DNA of 9,058 bases from JBAZDV01 sp041669745 (GTDB taxonomy: Archaea > Thermoplasmatota > Thermoplasmata > Methanomassiliicoccales > Methanomethylophilaceae), in NCBI GenBank assembly GCA_041669745.1, contig JBAYAO010000058.1:1-9058 (forward strand). Reading direction: 5' to 3'. The notes beneath the pieces were generated by a model, which did not search any database, was not told where the DNA came from, and worked only from the letters and a program-made list of their open reading frames with translations. The translations under genes were made by a program, and so were the position numbers. Shown here piece by piece: positions 1-6,702 of this stretch. Numbering within the stretch: the stretch's first letter is position 1; each line of letters starts with the position of its first letter.

Positions 1-600
1 AGTCTGACTTACGATCACGATCGCCGATATTATAGGAAGGATCATGAGCAGTATCACGAATACGATGATCGTTGAAGTACTGGCCTTCTTCATCACTGAG
101 CTTATTAACATCGCAACACCGAATGTACCTATCACGTACATCAATGCCAGTAGAAGGGATTTCGCCAATCCAACATCTACTCCACCTGCAACGATCAGTG
201 ATATTAACGCAACCGACAGATAATACAGTCCGACAAATGCTACCCCTATTACCAGAGATGCAAGGAATTTTCCCAAGAAGATCGAGGATTTCTTGATTGG
301 CCTCGTAAATAGAATCAAGGCGGTTCTTTCCTCGTATTCGGACACTATCGTGACAGATGCGAACAGGGTCGCTGCCAGAAGTACTATCAAGGATACAAAG
401 GAAACGTACGTCACAATGATTTCCTTGGGATCTTTGGAAAGACTGCTCCCCAATGCATATGGAAGTACGGTGATCAACAAAAGCACCGTAACTATGAGAG
501 CAAGGAACAGCAGCATCCTCTTCCCGCGGAAGAACTTCGTCATTTCGTTCTTCATGACAACATATGACTGCCTCAGATCGTCTGCAATACCTTCTTTCAT
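1..600 (-). CDS. ABC-2 type transporter permease (partial, C-terminus outside window)
   Basis: Membrane subunit of an ABC exporter. The reading frame is open from an ATG at 600 down to base 1 (200 residues, no stop), so the C-terminus is missing; ABC-2 permeases are usually about 250-300 residues. An AGGTGA ribosome binding site lies about 5 bases upstream of the ATG. The N-terminal 27 residues are charged and cytoplasmic-looking. Hydrophobic segments follow at about 28-48, 64-86, 112-138, 148-170 and 177-198. Between segments 2 and 3 is the motif EYEERTALILFTRPIKKSS (about 88-106), typical of the ABC-2/NosY-like family, where a short amphipathic stretch after 'SRP/TRP' precedes a 'GK' pair. 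It begins 4 bases after the ATPase stop, so the two are certainly co-transcribed. The substrate cannot be told from sequence; multidrug, peptide or lipid export is typical of the family. Confidence 0.88.
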   Translation of the reverse strand, partial: MKEGIADDLRQSYVVMKNEMTKFFRGKRMLLFLALIVTVLLLITVLPYALGSSLSKDPKEIIVTYVSFVSLIVLLAATLFASVTIVSEYEERTALILFTRPIKKSSIFLGKFLASLVIGVAFVGLYYLSVALISLIVAGGVDVGLAKSLLLALMYVIGTFGVAMLISSVMKKASTSTIIVFVILLMILPIISAIVIVSQT

Positions 601-604
601 GATA

Positions 605-1549
605 TCACCTCGACTCCTTTATGAGGTCCAGATACGTGGTCTCCAGACCGTTATCGCCCTCGGACAGACTGTAGGCCTTTATCCCCAGGCCGTCAACGGC
701 CCTGAAGAAATCCGCCTGCTCCGCGACATCTCCATTGAATCTCACTTCTATGTCGTTGCCGTAGCGTTCTGCGTTCGCGACGTTGGGCAATCCGGAAATC
801 TTTGTGATGTCCTCTTTATCGGGTTCTCCCAGAATCTTGATGAAAATGGTCCTTACACCCGATTTGTCGATGACTTTTCCTATATCATCATGAATCAGCA
901 GTTTGCCGTGGTTCACAATGGCAACACGATCGCAAAGATCACTAACCTCATGTAGCATATGAGAACTCATCAAAACCGTAAGGTCCTTCGTTTCATTTCT
1001 GAGATTCTTCAGGATATCCCTGACTTCCGCCATACCTCTGGGATCCAACCCGGATGTCGGTTCATCCAGAATTACAACGCTCGGATCGTTCAACAATGCC
1101 TGCCCTAACGCGATCCTCTGTCTCATTCCCTTCGAGAATGTGCCCATTTTCTTATCGGCCCATTCGGTCATCTTCACTTTTTCGAGGATCTCGTTCGTCT
1201 CCGATACGATGGCCTCGGTTGACATGCCTATGATCTCACCTATATATCTGAACGTCTCACGGGGTGTAAGATATAGATAGAACTCCGGCGTTTCGACGAC
1301 CGTTCCCACACCCATTAGCGCCCCTTTGGGATTTTTAGCTATGTCTACACCGTTAAGATATGCACTTCCGGAGGTGGCATTGATAAGGCTAGTCAGAATC
1401 TTCAGGGTCGTGCTTTTTCCGGCACCGTTCGGTCCCAAAAGTCCGGTGAAACTGTTCTTCTTGATGGAAAGATCAAGATTGTCGACCGCCACAAATTGAC
1501 CGTACTCTTTGCGCAGCCCGGTTATCTCAATCGGATATTCTCCTGTCAT
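605..1549 (-). CDS. ABC transporter ATP-binding protein
   Basis: Nucleotide-binding subunit that powers the adjacent ABC-2 permease. From the chosen start it has 314 residues. Walker A GPNGAGKST is at 39-47, an ABC signature FSKGMRQRIA at 138-147, Walker B VVILDEP at 158-164, D-loop SGLDP at 166-170, and H-loop His197. The usual Q-loop glutamine is a glutamate (VVETPEFY, about 84-91), as in BcrA/CcmA-like export ATPases. A C-terminal extension after about 225 is typical of this subfamily. An upstream in-frame ATG at 1597 is rejected: the ATG at 1549 has a GGGAGA ribosome binding site directly before it, the protein begins at the usual distance from Walker A, and a TATA-like box (1579-1588) lies between the two ATGs, so the upstream one would not be transcribed. 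Likely first gene of a two-gene operon. Substrate unknown. Confidence 0.93.
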   Translation of the reverse strand: MTGEYPIEITGLRKEYGQFVAVDNLDLSIKKNSFTGLLGPNGAGKSTTLKILTSLINATSGSAYLNGVDIAKNPKGALMGVGTVVETPEFYLYLTPRETFRYIGEIIGMSTEAIVSETNEILEKVKMTEWADKKMGTFSKGMRQRIALGQALLNDPSVVILDEPTSGLDPRGMAEVRDILKNLRNETKDLTVLMSSHMLHEVSDLCDRVAIVNHGKLLIHDDIGKVIDKSGVRTIFIKILGEPDKEDITKISGLPNVANAERYGNDIEVRFNGDVAEQADFFRAVDGLGIKAYSLSEGDNGLETTYLDLIKESR

Positions 1550-1578
1550 AGGTCTCCCATCATAAGTCAGGAGCAACG

Positions 1579-1588
1579 ATATATTAAT
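1579..1588 (-). promoter_or_regulatory. TATA box for the ABC exporter operon
   Basis: On the minus strand the bases read ATTAATATAT. The centre is about 34 bases upstream of the ATG at 1549, which predicts a transcript start near 1557 and a short leader holding the GGGAGA ribosome binding site. It is placed back-to-back with the thpR promoter in a 125-base divergent spacer. Predicted by eye only. Confidence 0.5.
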
Positions 1589-1644
1589 CTTTGGCATGAC
1601 AAAACGTTGATAGTACGAAATTGTCTATAACGAACAGATGAAAA

Positions 1645-1652
1645 CATTATAC
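1645..1652 (+). promoter_or_regulatory. TATA box for thpR (leaderless spacing)
   Basis: CATTATAC, preceded by a purine-rich GATGAAAA stretch that could act as BRE. The centre is about 27 bases before the ATG at 1675, so the transcript would start at or next to the start codon. A weak TCAGGAA is also present just before the ATG but is too close to act as a normal ribosome binding site. Confidence 0.5.
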
Positions 1653-1674
1653 CCGATACCGCCTGTCAGGAACG

Positions 1675-2226
1675 ATGACAGACGTGCCGTCGAGAACCTT
1701 CATCTCGATTAAAATTCCCGCATTGAAAGCTGTAAGGGATATCTTTGACGAATTGGAAGACGTCGGGAATATCAGGTCGCCTCCATTCGACCAGCTGCAT
1801 GTTACATTGCTCTTCCTGGGTGACGTCAATTCTAAATCGATACCGACACTTTGCGACAGAGTGAGACGCGCACTTTCCGATACGAATGAATTCGATGTCG
1901 TTCTGAAGGACGTCGGCACATTTCCCCGCGATGATCGTCCCCGTATCATCTGGATCGGTGTTGAGGCCGATCCTCTGAACGAGATAGTTTTGAAAATCTC
2001 CAGAGAATTGGATATGATGCATCTGGATTACGACAGAAGGACCTTCGTTCCGCATATTACGGTCGGCAGGGCGAACGGCAAAGATGATGTCCATGATCTC
2101 ATCGAACGGAACAGAAATCTTGAATTCGGTTCGTTCAGGTGCACTCGGATCGATATCATGGAAAGTCTTATCGGACGTTCAGGCGCAAAACACAGCATCA
2201 TAGATTCCGTGACCCTTGCTAAATGA
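1675..2226 (+). CDS. thpR: RNA 2',3'-cyclic phosphodiesterase (LigT/ThpR family)
   Basis: Member of the 2H phosphoesterase superfamily, historically called 2'-5' RNA ligase. It hydrolyses 2',3'-cyclic phosphate ends of RNA to 2'-phosphate; in archaea a role in tRNA end processing has been proposed. The 183-residue length is right for the family. The two catalytic HxT motifs are present: H42-V-T44 within LHVTLLFLG and H127-I-T129 within FVPHITVGR. The N-terminus RTFISIKIP matches the usual 'R.FiAi..P' opening, which supports this start. RPRIIWIGV (88-96) fits the conserved central strand. The gene stands alone: it diverges from the ABC operon and lies 49 bases ahead of the pilin-like operon, which has its own TATA box. 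Confidence 0.9.
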   Translation: MTDVPSRTFISIKIPALKAVRDIFDELEDVGNIRSPPFDQLHVTLLFLGDVNSKSIPTLCDRVRRALSDTNEFDVVLKDVGTFPRDDRPRIIWIGVEADPLNEIVLKISRELDMMHLDYDRRTFVPHITVGRANGKDDVHDLIERNRNLEFGSFRCTRIDIMESLIGRSGAKHSIIDSVTLAK

Positions 2227-2242
2227 CTAATTGTAGGTTTCG

Positions 2243-2251
2243 CTTTTAATA
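2243..2251 (+). promoter_or_regulatory. TATA box for the pilin-like operon
   Basis: CTTTTAATA centred about 29 bases before the ATG at 2276. No ribosome binding site is visible before that ATG (bases 2262-2275 lack a GGAG-type core), so the first gene is probably read from a leaderless or near-leaderless mRNA. The two downstream genes do have ribosome binding sites. Confidence 0.5.
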
Positions 2252-2275
2252 CGCTTTCACGTCGAACACCTGTTC

Positions 2276-2758
2276 ATGAGACTGCATAGATTTCATAACC
2301 GGAAACTAAGCCACGATAGAAAGGGAAGCATCGAGGGACTCCCACTGCAACTGATGATATTGATCATAGTGGCGACTCTGGGAACGGCCATGATCGTCGG
2401 ATGGATGGGGGATGTGAAAACACCCAGTTCCATAGGAGACGTAGCCGTTGAAACGAACGAGATCCATCTTTCGGGCACTGCGAACAACGGATACTACATC
2501 ACATATTCCTCTGTGAGGATATGTGTCACCGATCAGAACGGCGATCCTCTCGAGGGAGCGACCGTACTATTGACGGGGCTTGGGGTCACGAACATCGATA
2601 ACGATACCGCATATGAAACGACCGATGGAACCGGATACGTGTCATTCAGCGGATTGAGGATCAGACTGGGTTCGTCCAATGTAGGTTTCATCACGGTGAA
2701 TGTATCTAAGGCCGGCTATGGGGAGGATTCGTCATGCAAATTGACCGTGATAGCATAA
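2276..2758 (+). CDS. Pilin-like surface protein with C-terminal Ig/carboxypeptidase-regulatory-like domain
   Basis: 160 residues. A basic N-terminal leader (residues 1-16, ending HDRKG at 13-17) is followed by SIEGLPLQLMIL and a single hydrophobic helix (about 23-45). This is the layout of archaeal type IV prepilins, cut by a FlaK/PibD/EppA-type peptidase before the helix; cleavage would be near G17. The S-x-E spacing after the leader recalls the euryarchaeal pilin consensus. The exported part (about 78-160) contains VRICVTDQNGDPLEGATVLL and TDGTGYVSFSGL, a pattern seen in carboxypeptidase-regulatory-like or bacterial Ig-like beta-sandwich domains. It carries two cysteines (83 and 154) near the first and last strands, which could form a disulfide. 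It is the first gene of a three-gene overlapping set. Exact family not recognised; the pilin-like reading rests on the N-terminus. Confidence 0.72.
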   Translation: MRLHRFHNRKLSHDRKGSIEGLPLQLMILIIVATLGTAMIVGWMGDVKTPSSIGDVAVETNEIHLSGTANNGYYITYSSVRICVTDQNGDPLEGATVLLTGLGVTNIDNDTAYETTDGTGYVSFSGLRIRLGSSNVGFITVNVSKAGYGEDSSCKLTVIA

Positions 2759-3186
2759 GGACCGATCGAAAAGGAATACTGGACCTTCCCCTCAAATTGA
2801 TGGTCACGATGATCATCCTCGCCCTTTCCGTTCCTCTGATCGTTGAAGCAGTGGACAACAACGAGATGGACATGATGGACTTCGAGATGGAACAGGAGGT
2901 AGTGAAATTTAAGAACGCTGTATCCGCAGTACATTATTCCGGAGAAGGTTCTTCGAGAACGGTCGAACTCGACATACCGCCTGGGTGCGAGATCATCATA
3001 GGCGGAACTGGAGCCGATGCGTATTCCGTGAGGACATTCTTCGAAGGAGAACAAATTTCCGTGTACTATTTCGAAAAACCGGTCGTTACGATCCCTATCG
3101 AAACGATTATCACCTCAGATTGCACACTTCTTTTGAAAAGTACGTATTACGACGGGCGGGTAGGCATAGAGGTGAGCGTACTTTGA
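2734..3186 (+). CDS. Pilin-like membrane-anchored protein
   Basis: 150 residues. A basic leader ends in TDRKG (10-14), followed by ILDLPLKLMV and a hydrophobic helix to about 38. This closely parallels the upstream gene (DRKG...LPLxLM in both). After the helix is a Met/Asp/Glu-rich stretch (44-56), then a beta-rich exterior domain with HYSGEGSSRTVELDIPPGC (67-85) and cysteines at 85 and 130. The 'GxGSSRTVxxxIPxG' run resembles minor archaeal pilins that I recall, but the family is not certain. The ATG at 2734 lies inside the upstream gene (25-base overlap) and has a strong GGGAGG ribosome binding site at 2721-2726, 7 bases away. The stop overlaps the next start by one base (TGATG), so the three proteins are likely made in coupled amounts. 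Confidence 0.7.
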   Translation: MQIDRDSIRTDRKGILDLPLKLMVTMIILALSVPLIVEAVDNNEMDMMDFEMEQEVVKFKNAVSAVHYSGEGSSRTVELDIPPGCEIIIGGTGADAYSVRTFFEGEQISVYYFEKPVVTIPIETIITSDCTLLLKSTYYDGRVGIEVSVL

Positions 3187-3572
3187 TGGAATTCACATTG
3201 ACGAGAGTGGTCTTGACCATATGCGGTCTTCTGCTTCTCGCAGCGGTGATCCCTCCCGTAACGGGAGTATTCGAGGACAGAGAAGACTGCGAATTGCAGG
3301 GACAATCGGACAATATCGCCGATCTCTTCGATTCCTTCTACGTATCGGAAGTCGACACCATGACACTTTGCATGAACGATATACTTCCGTCGTGCGATTC
3401 GACAATCGTGCTTGACGGAAACATACTTACGCTGAAATCAGGAGAAAGGGAATACAAATCGACGATCAGACACGGAATCGTCAACAAAGCATCTTTCGGT
3501 TCCGATGATATCGTCATCTGCAAAAAGACCGACGAAGGGATTGTTTTGACCCTTATGAATCCGGATCAGTGA
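3186..3572 (+). CDS. Small membrane-anchored protein, third member of the pilin-like set
   Basis: 128 residues from the ATG that overlaps the preceding TGA. A longer in-frame ORF upstream is only the shadow of the previous gene. A GAGGTGA ribosome binding site lies at 3169-3175, 10 bases before the ATG. The N-terminus is MEFTLTRVV with a hydrophobic helix (about 8-27), so unlike its two neighbours it has no basic prepilin leader. It either starts already 'mature-like' or is a simple N-anchored protein. The outer part has cysteines at 35, 62, 70 and 112 (and 13 in the helix). ILPSCDSTIVLDGNILTL (66-83) parallels the IPPGCEIIIGG region of the preceding gene, suggesting distant homology. The last 7 bases overlap the end of the convergent sufS gene. 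Function unknown; probably a minor pilin or an assembly partner. Confidence 0.65.
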   Translation: MEFTLTRVVLTICGLLLLAAVIPPVTGVFEDREDCELQGQSDNIADLFDSFYVSEVDTMTLCMNDILPSCDSTIVLDGNILTLKSGEREYKSTIRHGIVNKASFGSDDIVICKKTDEGIVLTLMNPDQ

Positions 3573-4786
3573 ATTTTCGTTCGCTTTGAGAAGATAGCGA
3601 CTATCTTCTTCAAAGCCGCAACGAATCTGTCGATGTCCTCATCATCATTGTAAAGATATACCGATGCCCTGACACAACCGTTTATATTCCTGGAAACGAA
3701 GAACGGATGGGCGCAGTGCATCCCTGACCTCACCAGGATCGTATCCATATTATCCAGCATCATTGCAACATCGTGCGGGTTCAGACCCTTGATGTTGAAC
3801 GAGAAGATCCCTCCCCTCTTCGACGGATCCTCAGGACCAACCAACGTTATCTCTTCAATGTCCTCAAGACCTTTCTGGATCAGCGTTTGCAGATACGTCT
3901 CCTGATCGGCTATCCCTCTCATTCCGACTTTTTCCAGATAATCTATGGCGGCCGATGCACCTATTATTCCGGAATAGTTCTCCAGACCCGCCTCGAATCT
4001 CTCCGGCGCCGGTGAAATCTTCACCGTATCGTACGTAGCCAAGCCGACAATTCCGCCGCCGTATATCAGCGGTCTAAGCTTTTCAAGCCTCTCGCTCTTT
4101 CCGTAGAGGAAACCGACGCCCGATGGGCCCAGCATCTTATGTATCGAAGCAGAATAGAAATCCACATCCATATCCACGACGTCCACAGGCATATGCGGTG
4201 CGGCCTGTGCCCCATCCACCAAAACTGCCGCACCGTAATCGTGTGCGATCTCCGTGACCTCCTTGATAGGTACGGTACAACCGGTAACGTTGCTCGAATG
4301 CCCCATAGAGACCAATTTAACGTCTCTGTCCATGACGTTTTTGAATTCCTCTATATCGAATTCACCGCATCGTGAGGTCCTGCAGTACCTTCTCCTTATG
4401 CCGATGTCCTTTGCCATCTCCAACCATTGGACATGATTGGAATTGTGCTCCACATCCGTCGTTAGAACGGTATCCCCCTTTTTCAATCCGAAACCTCTGG
4501 CAACTATGTTCATGCCTTCTGTACAATTCTTTGTGAAAACAAAGTCGTTCTCATTCTTGGAACCAAAGAACTTTGCTAATTTTTCCCTGGTCTCATCCAC
4601 ACCCATCGATACGCGCGTTGCCATGGAATGAACGCTTCTTCCGCCGCAGGCAGGATACTCATTGTAGTATTCAAGCATCTTCTCGATCACGGAATCCGGT
4701 TTAAGACTCTGACACGCACTGTCTAGATACACAGCGTCACCGTTCCTTATTGTGGGAAAGTCCTTTCTAATCGACGAAACATCCAT
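3566..4786 (-). CDS. sufS: Cysteine desulfurase, SufS-type (group II)
   Basis: PLP enzyme that converts cysteine to alanine and passes sulfane sulfur on for Fe-S cluster assembly and thiolation. It has 406 residues from the ATG at 4786, the usual SufS length. Key sites: YLDSACQSLKP (20-30, the substrate-end loop), the DVEHNSN motif with His114 stacking on PLP, DGAQ with Asp191, the Schiff-base Lys217 in ASIHKMLGP, and the catalytic Cys358 in RSGMHCAHP, which is the short RxGxHC loop of group II enzymes. RASVYLYN (373-380) near the C-terminus binds the substrate carboxylate in the family. The start at 4786 has GGGGGT just upstream, and homology begins there; the 37 extra residues of the longer frame, read from a TTG, cover the promoter region. 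No sufB, sufC or sufE neighbour is seen in the window. Not an IscS, which has a long catalytic loop. Confidence 0.92.
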   Translation of the reverse strand: MDVSSIRKDFPTIRNGDAVYLDSACQSLKPDSVIEKMLEYYNEYPACGGRSVHSMATRVSMGVDETREKLAKFFGSKNENDFVFTKNCTEGMNIVARGFGLKKGDTVLTTDVEHNSNHVQWLEMAKDIGIRRRYCRTSRCGEFDIEEFKNVMDRDVKLVSMGHSSNVTGCTVPIKEVTEIAHDYGAAVLVDGAQAAPHMPVDVVDMDVDFYSASIHKMLGPSGVGFLYGKSERLEKLRPLIYGGGIVGLATYDTVKISPAPERFEAGLENYSGIIGASAAIDYLEKVGMRGIADQETYLQTLIQKGLEDIEEITLVGPEDPSKRGGIFSFNIKGLNPHDVAMMLDNMDTILVRSGMHCAHPFFVSRNINGCVRASVYLYNDDEDIDRFVAALKKIVAIFSKRTKIH

Positions 4787-4883
4787 CGACCCCCAATATG
4801 CAAGGTTGTAATTGAGGGTTACGCAAAGGCTCCGGCGTCTAATCTCAATTATCCAAACGATCCTTATCCTGTTGCGACATGTT

Positions 4884-4893
4884 CCTATATAGG
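4884..4893 (-). promoter_or_regulatory. Possible TATA box for sufS
   Basis: CCTATATAGG, a perfect palindrome, about 100 bases upstream of the sufS ATG. It would give a leader of about 75 bases. A weaker box (CAATTACA, around 4807-4815) at leaderless distance is an alternative, so the true promoter is undecided. The rest of the spacer to pyrD (4894-5003) shows nothing I can name. Confidence 0.35.
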
Positions 4894-5003
4894 TCAAACA
4901 AACTCGAAAAAATCTTTTGTGTCAAGAAGCTGGTCTCTTTGAGAATTCGTCAAAAAACCGGCCATGTCCTCCGCACATCCGCACAGACGTGCACGAACGA
5001 CAG

Positions 5004-5011
5004 TATAATAT
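5004..5011 (+). promoter_or_regulatory. TATA box for the pyrD-pyrK operon
   Basis: TATAATAT centred about 26-27 bases before the pyrD ATG at 5034. No ribosome binding site precedes that ATG, so the mRNA is probably leaderless. The spacing supports 5034 as the start over the out-of-frame ATG at 5021. Confidence 0.6.
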
Positions 5012-5033
5012 GATTTACCCATGATTCACTATC

Positions 5034-5939
5034 ATGAATGCCCTGAGGGTCAAGATCGGTGGGCTGGAATTTGATAATCCTGGAATGGTCGCATCCGGCA
5101 TAATGGATGAAACGGGATTGTCGATGGTAAGGATGTTCTCGTCTGGAGCCGGCGCCGTTGTCTCGAAATCAATCGGTTCATTACCTAATCCCGGCCATCC
5201 GAATCCGAATTTCACCGAAGTACCGTCTGGATGCATAAATGCCATGGGTCTACCGAACCCTGGAATAGATGCCTTTGCCGAGGAGATGGGTATCGCCACT
5301 CCGAAAGGAAAGGTCATAGGTTCGATCTATGCCGCAACACCGGAAGAATTCGCCGTATTGGCCGGTAGAATGGAAGACTTCGGAGCCTGCGCTGTAGAGC
5401 TTAACCTCTCCTGCCCGCATGCTAGAGGGTACGGCATTGAGGTCGGAACCGATCCCGTACTGGTGACGAAGATAGTCTCAGCAGTGAAATCGACCGTAAG
5501 TATACCCGTATGGGCCAAACTTACACCGAACACGCACATCCTTACCGAGATAGGAAAAGCCGTGGAAAGTGGTGACGGCGACGCGATCGTCGCGATAAAC
5601 ACCCTAAAGGCCATGATCATAGCCCCCGAATTCGGGAGGCCGGTGCTCAGCAACAAGATCGGCGGTCTCTCCGGAGAAGCGATCAAACCGGTAGGCGTTC
5701 GTGCGGTCTACGACCTGAGGAAGGCCGTATCGATACCCATCATAGGCGTGGGAGGTATTTCGGATTACAGAGATGCGTTGGAATACATCATGGCCGGAGC
5801 ATCCGCCTTCCAGATAGGGACTGCGATAATGAACAGAGGACCTGAAATCTTCAGAACCATCAACGAGGACCTTATGGATTTCATGGAAAGGTATGGATAT
5901 CGTTCGATGGGGGACATGGTGGGTGTTGCCAATGACTGA
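5034..5939 (+). CDS. pyrD: Dihydroorotate dehydrogenase, class 1B catalytic subunit
   Basis: FMN enzyme of the fourth step of pyrimidine synthesis, oxidising dihydroorotate to orotate; in class 1B, electrons pass to PyrK and on to NAD+. It has 301 residues, the usual length. Visible sites: SKSIG (44-48, FMN/substrate lysine K45), the substrate loop NAMGLPNPG (69-77), ELNLSCPH (122-129) with Cys127 as the catalytic base (class 1 type; class 2 uses Ser), AKLTPN (161-166), AINTL (187-191), GGLSG (210-214), and the phosphate-binding GVGGI (238-242) with FQIGTA (259-264). The Cys base and the neighbouring pyrK gene identify subclass 1B rather than the fumarate-using 1A. It overlaps pyrK by 8 bases, consistent with translational coupling of a heterotetramer. 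Confidence 0.96.
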   Translation: MNALRVKIGGLEFDNPGMVASGIMDETGLSMVRMFSSGAGAVVSKSIGSLPNPGHPNPNFTEVPSGCINAMGLPNPGIDAFAEEMGIATPKGKVIGSIYAATPEEFAVLAGRMEDFGACAVELNLSCPHARGYGIEVGTDPVLVTKIVSAVKSTVSIPVWAKLTPNTHILTEIGKAVESGDGDAIVAINTLKAMIIAPEFGRPVLSNKIGGLSGEAIKPVGVRAVYDLRKAVSIPIIGVGGISDYRDALEYIMAGASAFQIGTAIMNRGPEIFRTINEDLMDFMERYGYRSMGDMVGVAND

Positions 5940-6699
5940 CATCGTAACCATCAAGGATGTCTTTGCCGTAAATCCCTATGGTAAGACGTTCACATTCGAT
6001 TGGGACGCTAAGGTACGTCCTGGACAGTTCATAATGGTCTGGGCCCCCGGAATGGATGAGATTCCGCTTTCGCTCTCATCCACCGACAAGGAGAAGAGCA
6101 TCACCTTCAAGACGATCGGCAACGACACGAGAAAACTCTTCAACATGAAAAAAGGGGATGAACTGAGGATCAGAGGGCCGTATGGGAATGGTTACACACT
6201 TGACAGAAGAAAGAAGACCCTTGTCGTCGGAGGGGGGGTCGGTATTGCCCCGTTGCTCCCAGTGATAAGGATGACCTCTGTGGATGCCGTGTTCGCGGCA
6301 CGCGACAGGCAGGAACTGGAATACAGTATACCTCTGGCCAAGGAATTCTGCGAGAAATATTGGATCGCCACTGACGATGGAAGTCTGGGATTCCACGGAA
6401 ATGCCGTGGACCTGGTCAGAGAGGTGATGAGAGATAATAGATACGACATGATCATAGCCTGCGGTCCGGAGATCATGCTGTTCTTCCTGCATAAGTACTG
6501 CATCGAGACCGGTATCGATTGCCAGATGTCCCTGGAACGCTATATGAAATGCGGATGCGGACTGTGCGGTGCATGCATGATAGATGACCAGAGGGTCTGT
6601 GTAGACGGGCCTGTATTCACAGGTGACCAGATCGCGAGGATGAAGGATTTCGGACATTGCAGCAGAGATGCCAGTGGCACCTTGGTGAGATTCAGGTGA
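5932..6699 (+). CDS. pyrK: Dihydroorotate dehydrogenase electron transfer subunit
   Basis: FAD and [2Fe-2S] subunit that moves electrons from PyrD's FMN to NAD+. It has 255 residues from the ATG at 5932, which overlaps the pyrD stop; a GGTGGG ribosome binding site lies at 5918-5923. A longer frame from 5893 would run into pyrD and is rejected. Domains in order: an FAD-binding barrel (about 1-95) with IPLSLSS (44-50) and GPYGNGY (82-88), an NAD-binding Rossmann part with LVVGGGVGIAPLLP (97-110) and ACGPE (176-180), then the cluster-binding C-terminus with cysteines 207, 212, 215 and 223 (C-x4-C-x2-C-x7-C) ending CVDGPVF. An extra Cys209 lies inside the motif. The common RPFS-type flavin motif is IPLS here, so the Arg is replaced. 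Confidence 0.94.
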   Translation: MTDIVTIKDVFAVNPYGKTFTFDWDAKVRPGQFIMVWAPGMDEIPLSLSSTDKEKSITFKTIGNDTRKLFNMKKGDELRIRGPYGNGYTLDRRKKTLVVGGGVGIAPLLPVIRMTSVDAVFAARDRQELEYSIPLAKEFCEKYWIATDDGSLGFHGNAVDLVREVMRDNRYDMIIACGPEIMLFFLHKYCIETGIDCQMSLERYMKCGCGLCGACMIDDQRVCVDGPVFTGDQIARMKDFGHCSRDASGTLVRFR

Positions 6700-6702
6700 A
6701 CG

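Noticed and set aside
293..955. 220-codon plus-strand frame
   Set aside because: Antisense to the permease and ATPase genes, which have clear motifs; no ribosome binding site and no sensible product.
1550..1597. N-terminal extension of the ABC ATPase from the ATG at 1597
   Set aside because: The TATA-like box at 1579-1588 lies inside it, and a good ribosome binding site precedes the ATG at 1549; the extension has no ABC homology.
2985..3185. Extended start of the third pilin-like gene
   Set aside because: This stretch is an out-of-frame Arg-rich shadow of the preceding gene; the ATG at 3186 has its own ribosome binding site and starts with a clear membrane helix.
4787..4897. 37-residue N-terminal extension of SufS
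   Set aside because: It begins with TTG next to a TATA-like palindrome, is Arg-rich and unlike SufS; family homology begins at the ATG at 4786.
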